A stretch of 60,050 bases of DNA. It comes from JAADDG01 sp964450755. GTDB lineage: Bacteria > Campylobacterota > Campylobacteria > Campylobacterales > JAADDG01. Position 1 is the first letter of the stretch; each line of letters begins with the position of its first letter. The position numbers and the translations under genes are program-made. Under the pieces are notes generated by a model. It searched no databases. It was given only the letters and a program-made list of their open reading frames with translations, and was not told where the DNA came from. The DNA lies in contig CAYVDJ010000118.1 in assembly GCA_964450755.1 (NCBI GenBank), forward strand, positions 1 to 60,050. Reading direction: 5' to 3'. This document shows, one piece after another, positions 16,493 to 24,052 of the stretch.

Positions 16493-17654
16493 TCCTCTTT
16501 CCCTGTTTCAAAAAATTTCCGTATTTGTAGTATGCCGCACATGCTCCCTCACTGCTGACCATACAACTGCCTATCGGGTTTTCCGGTTTACACGCAGTGC
16601 CAAAAACCGTACATTCTGTAGGTTTTGCCATACCTCTTAGTATATCTCCACAGATACAGAGCTTATGATCTTCTATCTCTTCAAGAGGCAGGATATCTTT
16701 ATAGATATATTCGGCATCATATTTTTTGTACTCATCTTTTAGTTTCAGAGCGCTTTTTGGGATATTTCCCAAACCTCTCCACTTAAAAAGCTCTCTTTTT
16801 TCAAAGTACCTGTCTATCATCTCTCTTGCTCTTATATTTCCTTCAAAAGTTACAACCCTTTTGTACTGAATCTCAAGTTCGCATCTGTTTTGCAAAAACT
16901 GTTTTACGATCATAGAGATACCCTCCATCACATCAACCGGCTCAAATCCCGCTACAACAACGGGACGATTATAGGATTTTGGAAAAATCTCATATATTCT
17001 GCTTCCGGCTATCACACTGACATGGCTGGGACCTAAAAATGCATCTATTTGATTGTTGTAACTGTCCACATGGACATCTCTGCTGTCTATCAACTCTTTC
17101 ATAACTTCGGGAACCGTTACATGATTGATATGAAAAAATATGTTTTTTATATCTCTTTTTATCACGATATCCAAAAGTGCCGCCGTCATGGGAGTAGTAG
17201 TTTCAAATCCTATGGCAAAAAATATAATCTTTTTATCAGGATGCTCTTTTGCTATCTTCAAAGTATCCATCGGAGAATAGACAAATCTCACATCGGCACC
17301 CTTGCTTCTTGCTTTTTGCAAACTGCCGTTACTGCCGGGAACTTTTATCATATCCCCCAAAGTAACCAAAATAACATCTTCTTGCATACTGAGGATATAG
17401 GCATGATCTATCCTCTCTTTTGGCATGATACAGACAGGACAGCCCGGACCGTGTATAAAATCGATATTTTCAGGCAAAAGCTGCAAAAGTCCGTATTTCA
17501 TAATCGTATGGGTATGACCTCCGCATACCTCCATGATATTTATATCTCTTTTGAGTTTTTTTGCATCTTCTTCTATAATCTTTGCAAATGATTTTATGGT
17601 TTTTGGATCCCTGAAATCATCATAAAGATTTTTAAGCTCCAATCTATCCATCAA
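16485..17654 (-). CDS. hypD: Hydrogenase maturation protein HypD
   Basis: An iron-sulfur scaffold that, with HypC, assembles the Fe(CN)2CO unit of NiFe hydrogenase. Diagnostic segments are MEVCGGHTHTIMKYG (about residues 41-55), HGPGCPVCIMP near 70 with the redox cysteines, GFETTTPMTAALL, and the C-terminal cluster-binding cysteines in KLCICGDILRG and NPIGSCMVSSEGACAAYY. Length 389 is normal. The gene overlaps hypC by 11 bases upstream and hypE by 8 bases downstream. Both MM starts are possible and differ by one residue. Confidence 0.96.
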   Translation of the reverse strand: MMDRLELKNLYDDFRDPKTIKSFAKIIEEDAKKLKRDINIMEVCGGHTHTIMKYGLLQLLPENIDFIHGPGCPVCIMPKERIDHAYILSMQEDVILVTLGDMIKVPGSNGSLQKARSKGADVRFVYSPMDTLKIAKEHPDKKIIFFAIGFETTTPMTAALLDIVIKRDIKNIFFHINHVTVPEVMKELIDSRDVHVDSYNNQIDAFLGPSHVSVIAGSRIYEIFPKSYNRPVVVAGFEPVDVMEGISMIVKQFLQNRCELEIQYKRVVTFEGNIRAREMIDRYFEKRELFKWRGLGNIPKSALKLKDEYKKYDAEYIYKDILPLEEIEDHKLCICGDILRGMAKPTECTVFGTACKPENPIGSCMVSSEGACAAYYKYGNFLKQGKRNG

Positions 17655-17886
17655 AATCCATCTTTTCCAGAATCTCTTTATAAACTTTTATAGACTCTTT
17701 TGCATCCTCCTCATCTATTTTGTTCATAACAAAACCTATATGCAAAAGTACAAAATCCCCCTCTTTTACCTCTCCCTCCTGCATCAAATCCAAACTTGCT
17801 TTTCTTTTAACTCCCATCGTATCAACAACGGCGATATTTTTCTCCTCATCTATTTCAACAACTTTTGAAGGTATGGAAAGGCACAT
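17644..17886 (-). CDS. hypC: Hydrogenase assembly chaperone HypC
   Basis: An 80-residue OB-fold chaperone with the essential N-terminal MCLSIP, whose Cys2 binds the iron fragment carried by HypD. GDFVLLHIGFVMNKIDEEDA at the C-terminal half is the family signature. It delivers the iron centre to the hydrogenase large subunit. The ATG shares its first base region with the hypB stop, and the end overlaps hypD, so all are tightly coupled. Confidence 0.96.
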   Translation of the reverse strand: MCLSIPSKVVEIDEEKNIAVVDTMGVKRKASLDLMQEGEVKEGDFVLLHIGFVMNKIDEEDAKESIKVYKEILEKMDFDG

Positions 17887-18641
17887 TATCTCATCTCCAT
17901 TTTAAATTTTATCCACTCAGCCACTCTTTTTAGACTCTCTTTGTTTTTGATACTGACTTCTAAAATATCTACATTTGGCTTCAGTTTTCTTGCATTTTGT
18001 TTCTCTTTTTTTATATCATATTCAAAATATGGCAAAAGATCGGTCTTTGTAAAGAGAACAAGATCGGCTTTTCTAAACATAACCGGATATTTTATTATCT
18101 TGTCTTCTCCTTCGGGAATACTTACAAGAACGATATTTAGATGAGCTCCCACATCATAACTTGCAGGACAGACCAGATTGCCCACATTTTCTATAAAACA
18201 GACATCTATATCTTCAAGAGGCAGATGATGAAGCCCCTTATGCACCATAAAAGCATCCAGATGACATGCCGAACCGGTTTGAATCTGCTGTGAGGGAATA
18301 CCTTTTTTGATCAGTCTCTGGGCATCTTTGTTTGTTTCAAGATCTCCCTCTACAACACCGAATTTAAAATCACAAACATCGCTTAAATGTTCAAGAAGAG
18401 TTGTTTTTCCGCTTCCGGGGCTACTCATGAGATTTATAGCCAAAACATTGTGTTTGTCAAAATGTTCTCTGTTGTGTTTTGCTTCGTGATCGTTTTTATC
18501 AAGGATTTTTGTTATAACCGAAATAGTTTTTTCATCATTTAGCTGAGGATTTGAATGAATCTGCTCAAGTGATCCTTCATGGTGATGATGTTCATGTTCG
18601 TGGGAATGTTCGGTGATGCTGCAACCGCAATCTTTACACAT
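17886..18641 (-). CDS. hypB: Hydrogenase nickel-incorporation GTPase HypB
   Basis: A GTPase that drives nickel insertion with HypA. The N-terminus has the CKDCGC metal site and a short His-rich stretch (HSHEHEHHHHEG), which may store nickel. The G domain has SSPGSGKTT (about residues 73-81), EGDLETNKDAQRL and FTKTDLL. At 251 residues it is longer than the H. pylori protein because of the N-terminal metal region. The start has GGAG 6 bases upstream. It is the first gene of the hyp operon; a dyad that could be an operator lies just before it. Confidence 0.96.
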   Translation of the reverse strand: MCKDCGCSITEHSHEHEHHHHEGSLEQIHSNPQLNDEKTISVITKILDKNDHEAKHNREHFDKHNVLAINLMSSPGSGKTTLLEHLSDVCDFKFGVVEGDLETNKDAQRLIKKGIPSQQIQTGSACHLDAFMVHKGLHHLPLEDIDVCFIENVGNLVCPASYDVGAHLNIVLVSIPEGEDKIIKYPVMFRKADLVLFTKTDLLPYFEYDIKKEKQNARKLKPNVDILEVSIKNKESLKRVAEWIKFKMEMR

Positions 18642-18653
18642 TTTATTCTCCTA

Positions 18654-18669
18654 ATGAATGATTATTCAT
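18654..18669. promoter_or_regulatory. Dyad upstream of hypB, candidate operator
   Basis: ATGAAT-gatt-ATTCAT forms a perfect 6-bp dyad 13 bases before the hypB start, inside the 70-base gap between mlaF and hypB. The site lies where a promoter or early leader must be. A metal- or oxygen-responsive repressor is possible, but no regulator can be named from the sequence. Confidence 0.35.
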
Positions 18670-18711
18670 ATATTAAGGAAAATAAGATTAAAGAGAGGTT
18701 AAAAGTAAAAA

Positions 18712-19458
18712 TCAATCAACTTTTATATCGCTTATACCGTCTATAAATTTTCTGATAATCGGATTGTCGGTTGTTTTAAAAAATTCGGGATTATCTGCCG
18801 CTATGATTTTGCCTTCATAGATCATAGCCATCTTATCGGCTATCTTGAAACTCTCTTTGATATCATGACTGATAACGACCGATGTGGTTCCGAGTTCATG
18901 CTGAAGTTTCAATATCATTCTGCTTATAAGATCGCTTGTTATGGGATCAAGTCCGGAAGTCGGTTCATCATAGAGTATGATTTCGGGATTTAGGATAATG
19001 GTTCTTGCAAGACCGGCTCTTTTTTGCATACCGCCGCTTAATTCGTCAGGATAGAGATGAGCCACCTCATCATATTTAAGTCCCACCATATCAAGGCGTT
19101 TTCTTACCTCGTACTCTATCTCTTTTTTACCGAGTTTTGTATGCTCTTTTAGAGGAAAAGCGGTATTTTCAAAGATATTCATACTGTCAAAAAGCGCTCC
19201 GCTTTGAAACAAAAATCCAACCTTCTTTCTGACTCTGTATATATCATCTTCATTTGCAGAAGCAACATTGATCCCGTCCACCCAGACATCGCCGCTGTCT
19301 GGTTTTAAAAGACCTACCATATGTTTTATGACAGTTGATTTTCCGCTGCCGGAAGGACCTAAAATAACCGTCGTTTTTTTAGGTTCTATCTCCAGATCGA
19401 TACCTCTTAAAACTCTCTTTTTACCAAAACTCTTATGCACATCTACCAATCTAATCAT
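18712..19458 (-). CDS. mlaF: ABC transporter ATP-binding protein, MlaF type
   Basis: The cytoplasmic ATPase of a phospholipid/organic-solvent-tolerance (Mla) transporter. Walker A is GPSGSGKST (about residues 34-42), the signature is LSGGMQKRAGLARTI, Walker B is IILYDEPTSGLDP and the H-loop is VVISHDIKES. RVRKKVGFLFQSGALFDSMN around the Q-loop is characteristic of the MlaF branch rather than amino-acid ABC ATPases. The permease MlaE and the MCE protein MlaD are not nearby. The ATG overlaps the prmC stop by 4 bases, so it is translated with prmC. Confidence 0.85.
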   Translation of the reverse strand: MIRLVDVHKSFGKKRVLRGIDLEIEPKKTTVILGPSGSGKSTVIKHMVGLLKPDSGDVWVDGINVASANEDDIYRVRKKVGFLFQSGALFDSMNIFENTAFPLKEHTKLGKKEIEYEVRKRLDMVGLKYDEVAHLYPDELSGGMQKRAGLARTIILNPEIILYDEPTSGLDPITSDLISRMILKLQHELGTTSVVISHDIKESFKIADKMAMIYEGKIIAADNPEFFKTTDNPIIRKFIDGISDIKVD

Positions 19459-20294
19459 AAACTCTTCTCTTTGAAATTTATAACAAATCCTCTATCCAAA
19501 GAGGCCAAATCTTTATAAAAAAAATACTCTTTTATACCCTCTTTTTTAAAAAACTCTTCCATACTCTCTTTTTGATCATATCCCATCTCGCAGACAAGAT
19601 GTTTTGCCTCTTTCTCTTTTGCAATTTTTACTATCCTTTTTAGCATCTCATCTCCGGTTTTACCACCATACAGTGCCTCTTTTGGCTCTTTTTCAACACT
19701 TTTATCAAGTTTGAAATCATCGGCTATATAGGGAGGATTTGATATGATGATATCAAATTTTTGCTTAACCGTATCCAAATAGGGTCTGTTTACAAAGCTT
19801 ATCCTCTCTTGCACTTTATACTTTTTGGCATTGATCTTTGCGCATTTTATCGCTTCTGTTGAAATATCGGTAGCGGTAATTTTGATATCATCCGTAAAAA
19901 GAGCAATTATCACGGAAATTATCCCGCTGCCGACTCCAATCTCCGCTATATCGGGAGGTTTTTTATAGCGTTTGATGATATCAAGAACATGATCGATCAA
20001 AAGCTCCGTTTCGGGACGGGGGATCAAAACCCCTTTTTTTATATAAAATTTTCTTGAATAAAAAGAGACCTCGTTTGTTATATATTCAAGAGGTTCATAT
20101 TCCGCTCTTCTTTTTACAAGTTCAAAATACTCTTTCTCTTTTTCAAGTTTTTTGTTTTCGTTTACAACAAGATCTATCCTGTCCTTTTTTAACAAAAAAG
20201 AGAGAAGTATCTGAGCTTCAAGATAAGGTCTTTGCATATCTTTTAAAAGCAAAGAGGCTTCCAAAAGAGCCTCTTTTATCGTAAATGTTCGCAA
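19455..20294 (-). CDS. prmC: Release factor glutamine methyltransferase PrmC
   Basis: Methylates the GGQ glutamine of RF1 and RF2. SAM-binding AEIGVGSGIISVIIAL (about residues 117-132) is followed by the catalytic NPPY in DIIISNPPYIADD. The N-terminal helical domain (KEALLEASLLLKDMQRPYLEAQILLSFLL) is also typical. Length 279 is normal. The start is TTG preceded by GGAAGG; it lies within the last 19 bases of the upstream M48 protease gene. Confidence 0.93.
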   Translation of the reverse strand: MRTFTIKEALLEASLLLKDMQRPYLEAQILLSFLLKKDRIDLVVNENKKLEKEKEYFELVKRRAEYEPLEYITNEVSFYSRKFYIKKGVLIPRPETELLIDHVLDIIKRYKKPPDIAEIGVGSGIISVIIALFTDDIKITATDISTEAIKCAKINAKKYKVQERISFVNRPYLDTVKQKFDIIISNPPYIADDFKLDKSVEKEPKEALYGGKTGDEMLKRIVKIAKEKEAKHLVCEMGYDQKESMEEFFKKEGIKEYFFYKDLASLDRGFVINFKEKSL

Positions 20295-21526
20295 CTGCCT
20301 TCCATTGCCTCTTTTTCTTCCTCTTTTGCAAAATCGTAACCAAGCCGTTTCAATCTCTCAAGAAGAGGAGGATGTGTAAAATAAAAAAAGATATACAGCG
20401 GATGACTTCGTGGAAAACTCTTGTTCTCCTCCGCCAGTTTCATAAGAGCTGTTGCAAGGTCTCTTTTGCTGACACTCTCCGCCCCGTATTCATCGGCTTC
20501 AAACTCGTTTTTTCTGCTGACAAGTCCCATCACCGGAAGAAGAACAAACATAACAAGGGGTGATAAAAGCAAAAATATCGATATAACTCCATAAGGAGTA
20601 TCTCCTGTATTGAACGCATCAAAAACACTTTTTGGAAGATTTCCAAAAATCGCAAACATAACAAAAAGCAACAAAGCGGTTATAAAGATGTTTTTGTAAA
20701 TATCTTTGTGTTTAAAGTGTCCGAGTTCATGCCCCAAAACCGCCAAAAGCTCTTTTTTGTCAAGCTTTTTTATCAAAGTATCAAACAAAACAACTCTTTT
20801 TGCTTTGCCTATCCCTCCAAAGTAGGCATTTAGGCGGTTGTCTCTTTTACTCGCATCTATCGTAAAAACTCCCTCACTTTTGAGTCCTGCTTTTTTCATC
20901 AGATCCTCTATTGCCTCTTTTAGATCCATATCTTCCAAAATCGTAAATTTGTTGAAGATAGGCGCTATGAGAGTGGGATAGATCATATTGATAAAAACAA
21001 CCACTGCAAATAAAAAGACAAAACCCCACAGCCACCAGTTTGAAAAATTGAGCATTATCAAACTTATGATCCAGACAATCAACGATCCAAATATCAAAAA
21101 CAAAATCCCGCTTTTTAGAGTATCGGTGATAAAAAGTTTGACACTCATATTGCTAAAACCGTATTTTTTATCCAATACGAAACTTTTATACAAAGAAAAA
21201 GGAAGAGATGCAAGATAATTGATGATGATAAAAAGATCGATAAAAACAACTGATTTTAATGCAATATCTTTGATATTTATCAAATTATCAAGCCAATTTA
21301 GACCAAATCCCATCCAAAAAAGAAACAGAGCATAATCAACAAGAAGAGATAAGATCTCCATCCTCTCGGTTGATATTTTATAATTTGCAGCTTTGAAATA
21401 ACTTGAGGGTTTTAAAATAACAGCCGTCATATTTTTGGCTTTTGCCACATAGCCTATCTCCATAACAGCTATATAAATTTTTAACAGAACATAGATAAAG
21501 TATATTATTCCTATCGTAAATACCAT
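20276..21526 (-). CDS. M48 family metalloprotease, Ste24/CAAX-protease type
   Basis: An integral membrane zinc endopeptidase of 416 residues. Several N-terminal membrane helices precede the HELGHFKH zinc motif (about residue 266), and the third ligand lies in NEFEADEYGAE. YFTHPPLLERLKRLG near the end matches the Ste24 pattern (HPP.. ERI). In bacteria these enzymes take part in membrane protein quality control; prenylated substrates are not expected. It is the first gene of a unit with prmC and mlaF, joined by overlaps. Confidence 0.92.
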   Translation of the reverse strand: MVFTIGIIYFIYVLLKIYIAVMEIGYVAKAKNMTAVILKPSSYFKAANYKISTERMEILSLLVDYALFLFWMGFGLNWLDNLINIKDIALKSVVFIDLFIIINYLASLPFSLYKSFVLDKKYGFSNMSVKLFITDTLKSGILFLIFGSLIVWIISLIMLNFSNWWLWGFVFLFAVVVFINMIYPTLIAPIFNKFTILEDMDLKEAIEDLMKKAGLKSEGVFTIDASKRDNRLNAYFGGIGKAKRVVLFDTLIKKLDKKELLAVLGHELGHFKHKDIYKNIFITALLLFVMFAIFGNLPKSVFDAFNTGDTPYGVISIFLLLSPLVMFVLLPVMGLVSRKNEFEADEYGAESVSKRDLATALMKLAEENKSFPRSHPLYIFFYFTHPPLLERLKRLGYDFAKEEEKEAMEGSCEHLR

Positions 21527-21610
21527 GATTTCCTTTCCGGTTTTTAAAAGTGGCTTATTATAGCATATTTAGGAATATGAAATTCTCGACACTATGACAA
21601 ATTTAAGATA

Positions 21611-21649
21611 AGGCCGTTTAAAACCACTGTTAAGAATTTTAAACGACCT
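21611..21649 (-). terminator. Hairpin after the Gly/Ser-rich DUF4214 gene
   Basis: AGGCCGTTTAAAA (21611-21623) pairs with TTTTAAACGACCT (21637-21649) around a 13-base loop with one G-T mismatch. It starts 8 bases beyond the stop of the minus-strand DUF4214 gene. The following sequence on that strand is only moderately T-rich, so termination strength is uncertain. Confidence 0.55.
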
Positions 21650-21656
21650 ATTTTAA

Positions 21657-23450
21657 TTAGTTGTATTTATCTACCAACACACCAGATTCCAAGGCAAATT
21701 TTTTAAATTCATCAGATTTTAAAAACTGATCGATCATCTCATCTCTGCTTACACCGCTTTGAAGTTGATTTAACCAGTATGTTTTTCCGGCATCATCGGC
21801 ATCTCTGCCCATCAAAGTTTCATAAACAACAGAGATAAACTCTTCATCTGTCAAATTTTGATTTTTAAATTCATCCGAGCTGAAAAATTGTTTTGCCACC
21901 TCTTTTGCGCTTTTTCGAGCCTCTTTCAACTCTTTTGACCAATAACCGCTTCCATTTGGATCGGCATCTCTTTTTAAAGCTTTTGTATAAAATCTCTCTA
22001 CAAAATCTTTTACTTTATCACTGGACTCTATATCGTATGATTTTGCAAGAGCATCAAATTCATTTGCATCCAAAAAACTGTTTAAAAGTTCATCTCTGCT
22101 CATACCTTCATCAAGTTTGGTTTTCCAAAAATCAACACCGGCATCATCAGCCTCTCTTCCCATGATAACTTTATAAACAATTTTTACAAAATCTTCATTG
22201 TTCAGATTTTTACTTTTAAATTCATCAGAATTAAAAAACTGTTTTGCTATATCTTTGGCACTCATATCCTTGCTTGAAAGCTCTTCTGCCCAATAGTTAT
22301 ATCCACCCTCTTCGGGGGTTCTTGTCAAAAGTTCTGTATAAAATCTTTTAACAAATTGTGCAACTTTTTTGCTTTGATCTCTTTTTTGATCCTCATCACC
22401 GTTTAAAGCATCATCGATATTATCGCTGTTTACTTTACTTTCAAAATCATCGGAAGATATCACATCATAAAACATCTCTTCTCTTGTCATATCCGCATCC
22501 TGAAGTTTTTTTACAAGTGCTTCCGTCTCCTCCTGAGTCAACTCCTGATCTAGCAATACATCATAAAGTTTGGTTACAAACTCATTATCACTCAATTTTG
22601 CTCCATCATCAAAGAAAAGTTCTTTATAAACTTCACTCAATGATTTTCCATTTTCATATTTTTTCATTGAATCTTTTAATTTATCGGTATCAAAATCATC
22701 ATCGAAAAATTTTTCCAAATGATCTTTTAAATGATCCTCCACATGAGAAGTATCCGCACTTTTTGTCGTTACAGTTTTGGTAACACCGTCTCCCTCTCCA
22801 AATTCGTTAAAAGGTTTGATCTCATAGGTATATTCTTTACCGGCTTGTAAATCAGTATCTCTAAACTCGGTACTGTTTGGAGGAAGAATTTTGATAAGTT
22901 CTCCATCTCTGAATACTTTATATCCAAGTTCGTTATCAGTATTGTCTTCCCACTTGAGTTTTACACTTTTTGTTGATTCTTTTGCATGAGAAAAGTCCGG
23001 TTTTGAAGGAGGCTTATGCTCACCAAAATCTGAATGTTTGCCACTTTGTTCACCGTCATTATCATCATCGTCATGAGGATTGTCAGGCATTTGCGGAGAG
23101 TGTATTGCACCACCGTTTCCATCGTCATTGGAAGAGTCTCCACCTCCGCTCCCACTCGAAGAGCCATCACCACTGCTGCTTCCACCGCCGCTGGAATGTG
23201 AACTTGAACCGCCACTTGAACCGCTTGAAGAACCTCCGCTGCTGCTTCCACCGCCGCTGGAATGTGAACTTGAACCGCCACTTGAACCGCCACTTGAACC
23301 GCTTGAAGAACCTCCGCTGCTGCTTCCTCCTCCGCTTGAGTGGGAACCTGAACCTCCGCTACTAAAACCGCTTCCTCCAAATCTGACATCTGCATTTGAA
23401 GAGCTTACCAAAAATGCGCAAAGTATTGATGATAATAAAATTTTTCTCAT
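21657..23450 (-). CDS. Exported Gly/Ser-rich protein with FN3 domain and C-terminal DUF4214 cassette
   Basis: A 597-residue predicted exported protein. Signal peptide (RKILLSSILCAFLVSSSNA) is followed by a low-complexity Gly/Ser stalk (about residues 22-110) and an acidic linker. A fibronectin type III-like domain (about 155-230; VKLKWEDNTDNELGYKVFRDG) comes next. Residues 240-355 hold a divergent helical segment, and two full DUF4214 units end the protein (about 361-597; RFYTELLTR..GGYNYW..FFNSDEFK and repeats). DUF4214 occurs in large extracellular proteins but its role is unsettled. The stalk is encoded by tandem DNA repeats. It is divergent from a cytochrome c gene, with which it shares an unusual operator region. 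RBS AAAGGA. Confidence 0.82.
   Translation of the reverse strand: MRKILLSSILCAFLVSSSNADVRFGGSGFSSGGSGSHSSGGGSSSGGSSSGSSGGSSGGSSSHSSGGGSSSGGSSSGSSGGSSSHSSGGGSSSGDGSSSGSGGGDSSNDDGNGGAIHSPQMPDNPHDDDDNDGEQSGKHSDFGEHKPPSKPDFSHAKESTKSVKLKWEDNTDNELGYKVFRDGELIKILPPNSTEFRDTDLQAGKEYTYEIKPFNEFGEGDGVTKTVTTKSADTSHVEDHLKDHLEKFFDDDFDTDKLKDSMKKYENGKSLSEVYKELFFDDGAKLSDNEFVTKLYDVLLDQELTQEETEALVKKLQDADMTREEMFYDVISSDDFESKVNSDNIDDALNGDEDQKRDQSKKVAQFVKRFYTELLTRTPEEGGYNYWAEELSSKDMSAKDIAKQFFNSDEFKSKNLNNEDFVKIVYKVIMGREADDAGVDFWKTKLDEGMSRDELLNSFLDANEFDALAKSYDIESSDKVKDFVERFYTKALKRDADPNGSGYWSKELKEARKSAKEVAKQFFSSDEFKNQNLTDEEFISVVYETLMGRDADDAGKTYWLNQLQSGVSRDEMIDQFLKSDEFKKFALESGVLVDKYN
23173..23338. repeat. Tandem repeat encoding the Gly/Ser stalk
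   Basis: Units beginning CTGCTGCTTC recur at 23173, 23239 and 23317. The first unit is 66 bp; the second is 78 bp because a 12-bp block (CCGCCACTTGAA) is doubled; the third is partial. All lengths are multiples of three, so copy-number change would lengthen or shorten the stalk without a frameshift. Confidence 0.8.
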
Positions 23451-23501
23451 AGAAATTCCTTTAGTTTAATTTAAAGTGAAATATTATTTTACTCTAAAAG
23501 A

Positions 23502-23518
23502 GTTAACTAAGTGTTAAC
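23502..23518 (-). promoter_or_regulatory. GTTAAC-N5-GTTAAC operator, DUF4214-gene side
   Basis: Two GTTAAC hexamers 11 bases apart. On the minus strand, TGTTAAC...AGTTAAC is followed after exactly 10 bases by a -10-like TAAAAT (23491-23486), pointing at the DUF4214 gene start at 23450. Its partner at 23542-23558 mirrors this arrangement. Confidence 0.6.
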
Positions 23519-23541
23519 ACCCTGTCCAAGAAAAAGTTCCT

Positions 23542-23558
23542 GTTAACGCAGAGTTAAC
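23542..23558 (+). promoter_or_regulatory. GTTAAC-N5-GTTAAC operator, cytochrome side
   Basis: Two GTTAAC hexamers 11 bases apart, followed after exactly 10 bases by TATAAT (23569-23574), the likely -10 box of the cytochrome gene at 23615. The site therefore covers the -35 region, where an activator of the OmpR/PhoB or Crp/Fnr type would bind. Confidence 0.6.
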
Positions 23559-23614
23559 ATTTATATCGTATAATCATTACATCTTAAGTATTACAATAAA
23601 AGGAGAATTTCAAA

Positions 23615-24013
23615 ATGAAAAATATAGTAGCAAGTTCGATCCTACTTTTAGCTATTTGCAGTTTTGCAACTGAGGGAAGTAAACTGTTTGATCAAAAATG
23701 TTCAATATGTCATATCAAAACCAAACCGACACCACAGATAAGACAGACAATGGTAGCCCCTCCGATAATGGGAGTAATGTTTCATATCAAGGAAAAGTAT
23801 TCAAACAAAGATGAAGCTGTTAAATTTATATCCGATTATGTCATAAATCCTTCAAAAGACAAAGCTCTTTGTTTGCCAAAATCTATCAAAAGATTTGGTC
23901 TGATGCCTTCTCAAAAAGAGAATGTTACCAAAGAGGAACTAAAAGAAATCGCAGAGTATATATACGACAACTTCCCTCCAAAAAGTTATAAACATCCTAA
24001 AATGATGAAATAA
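23615..24013 (+). CDS. Monoheme c-type cytochrome, exported
   Basis: A 132-residue periplasmic protein with signal peptide (KNIVASSILLLAICSFA), a single haem-attachment site CSICH at about residues 31-35 and a likely axial methionine in RFGLMPSQ near 101. The C-terminal helix LKEIAEYIYDNFP is typical of class I cytochromes c. It probably carries electrons in respiration, but the partners are unknown. AAAGGAG precedes the ATG. It is divergent from the Gly/Ser-rich DUF4214 gene and shares paired GTTAAC operators with it; a strong terminator follows. Confidence 0.85.
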   Translation: MKNIVASSILLLAICSFATEGSKLFDQKCSICHIKTKPTPQIRQTMVAPPIMGVMFHIKEKYSNKDEAVKFISDYVINPSKDKALCLPKSIKRFGLMPSQKENVTKEELKEIAEYIYDNFPPKSYKHPKMMK

Positions 24014-24025
24014 TTTTTTGACTAC

Positions 24026-24052
24026 AAAACGAAGGCTTTAAGCCTTCGTTTT
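24026..24052. terminator. Bidirectional Rho-independent terminator
   Basis: AAAACGAAGGCTT, a one-base centre and its perfect complement (24040-24052) form a 13-bp stem flanked by A and T runs. It serves the cytochrome gene on the plus strand and the RND transporter gene on the minus strand, whose stop codon overlaps its right edge. Confidence 0.85.

Noticed and set aside
23080..23469. Long Pro/Leu-rich frame on the plus strand opposite the Gly/Ser stalk
   Set aside because: It is the antisense of the low-complexity repeat and has no RBS; the minus-strand protein has signal peptide, FN3 and DUF4214 domains.
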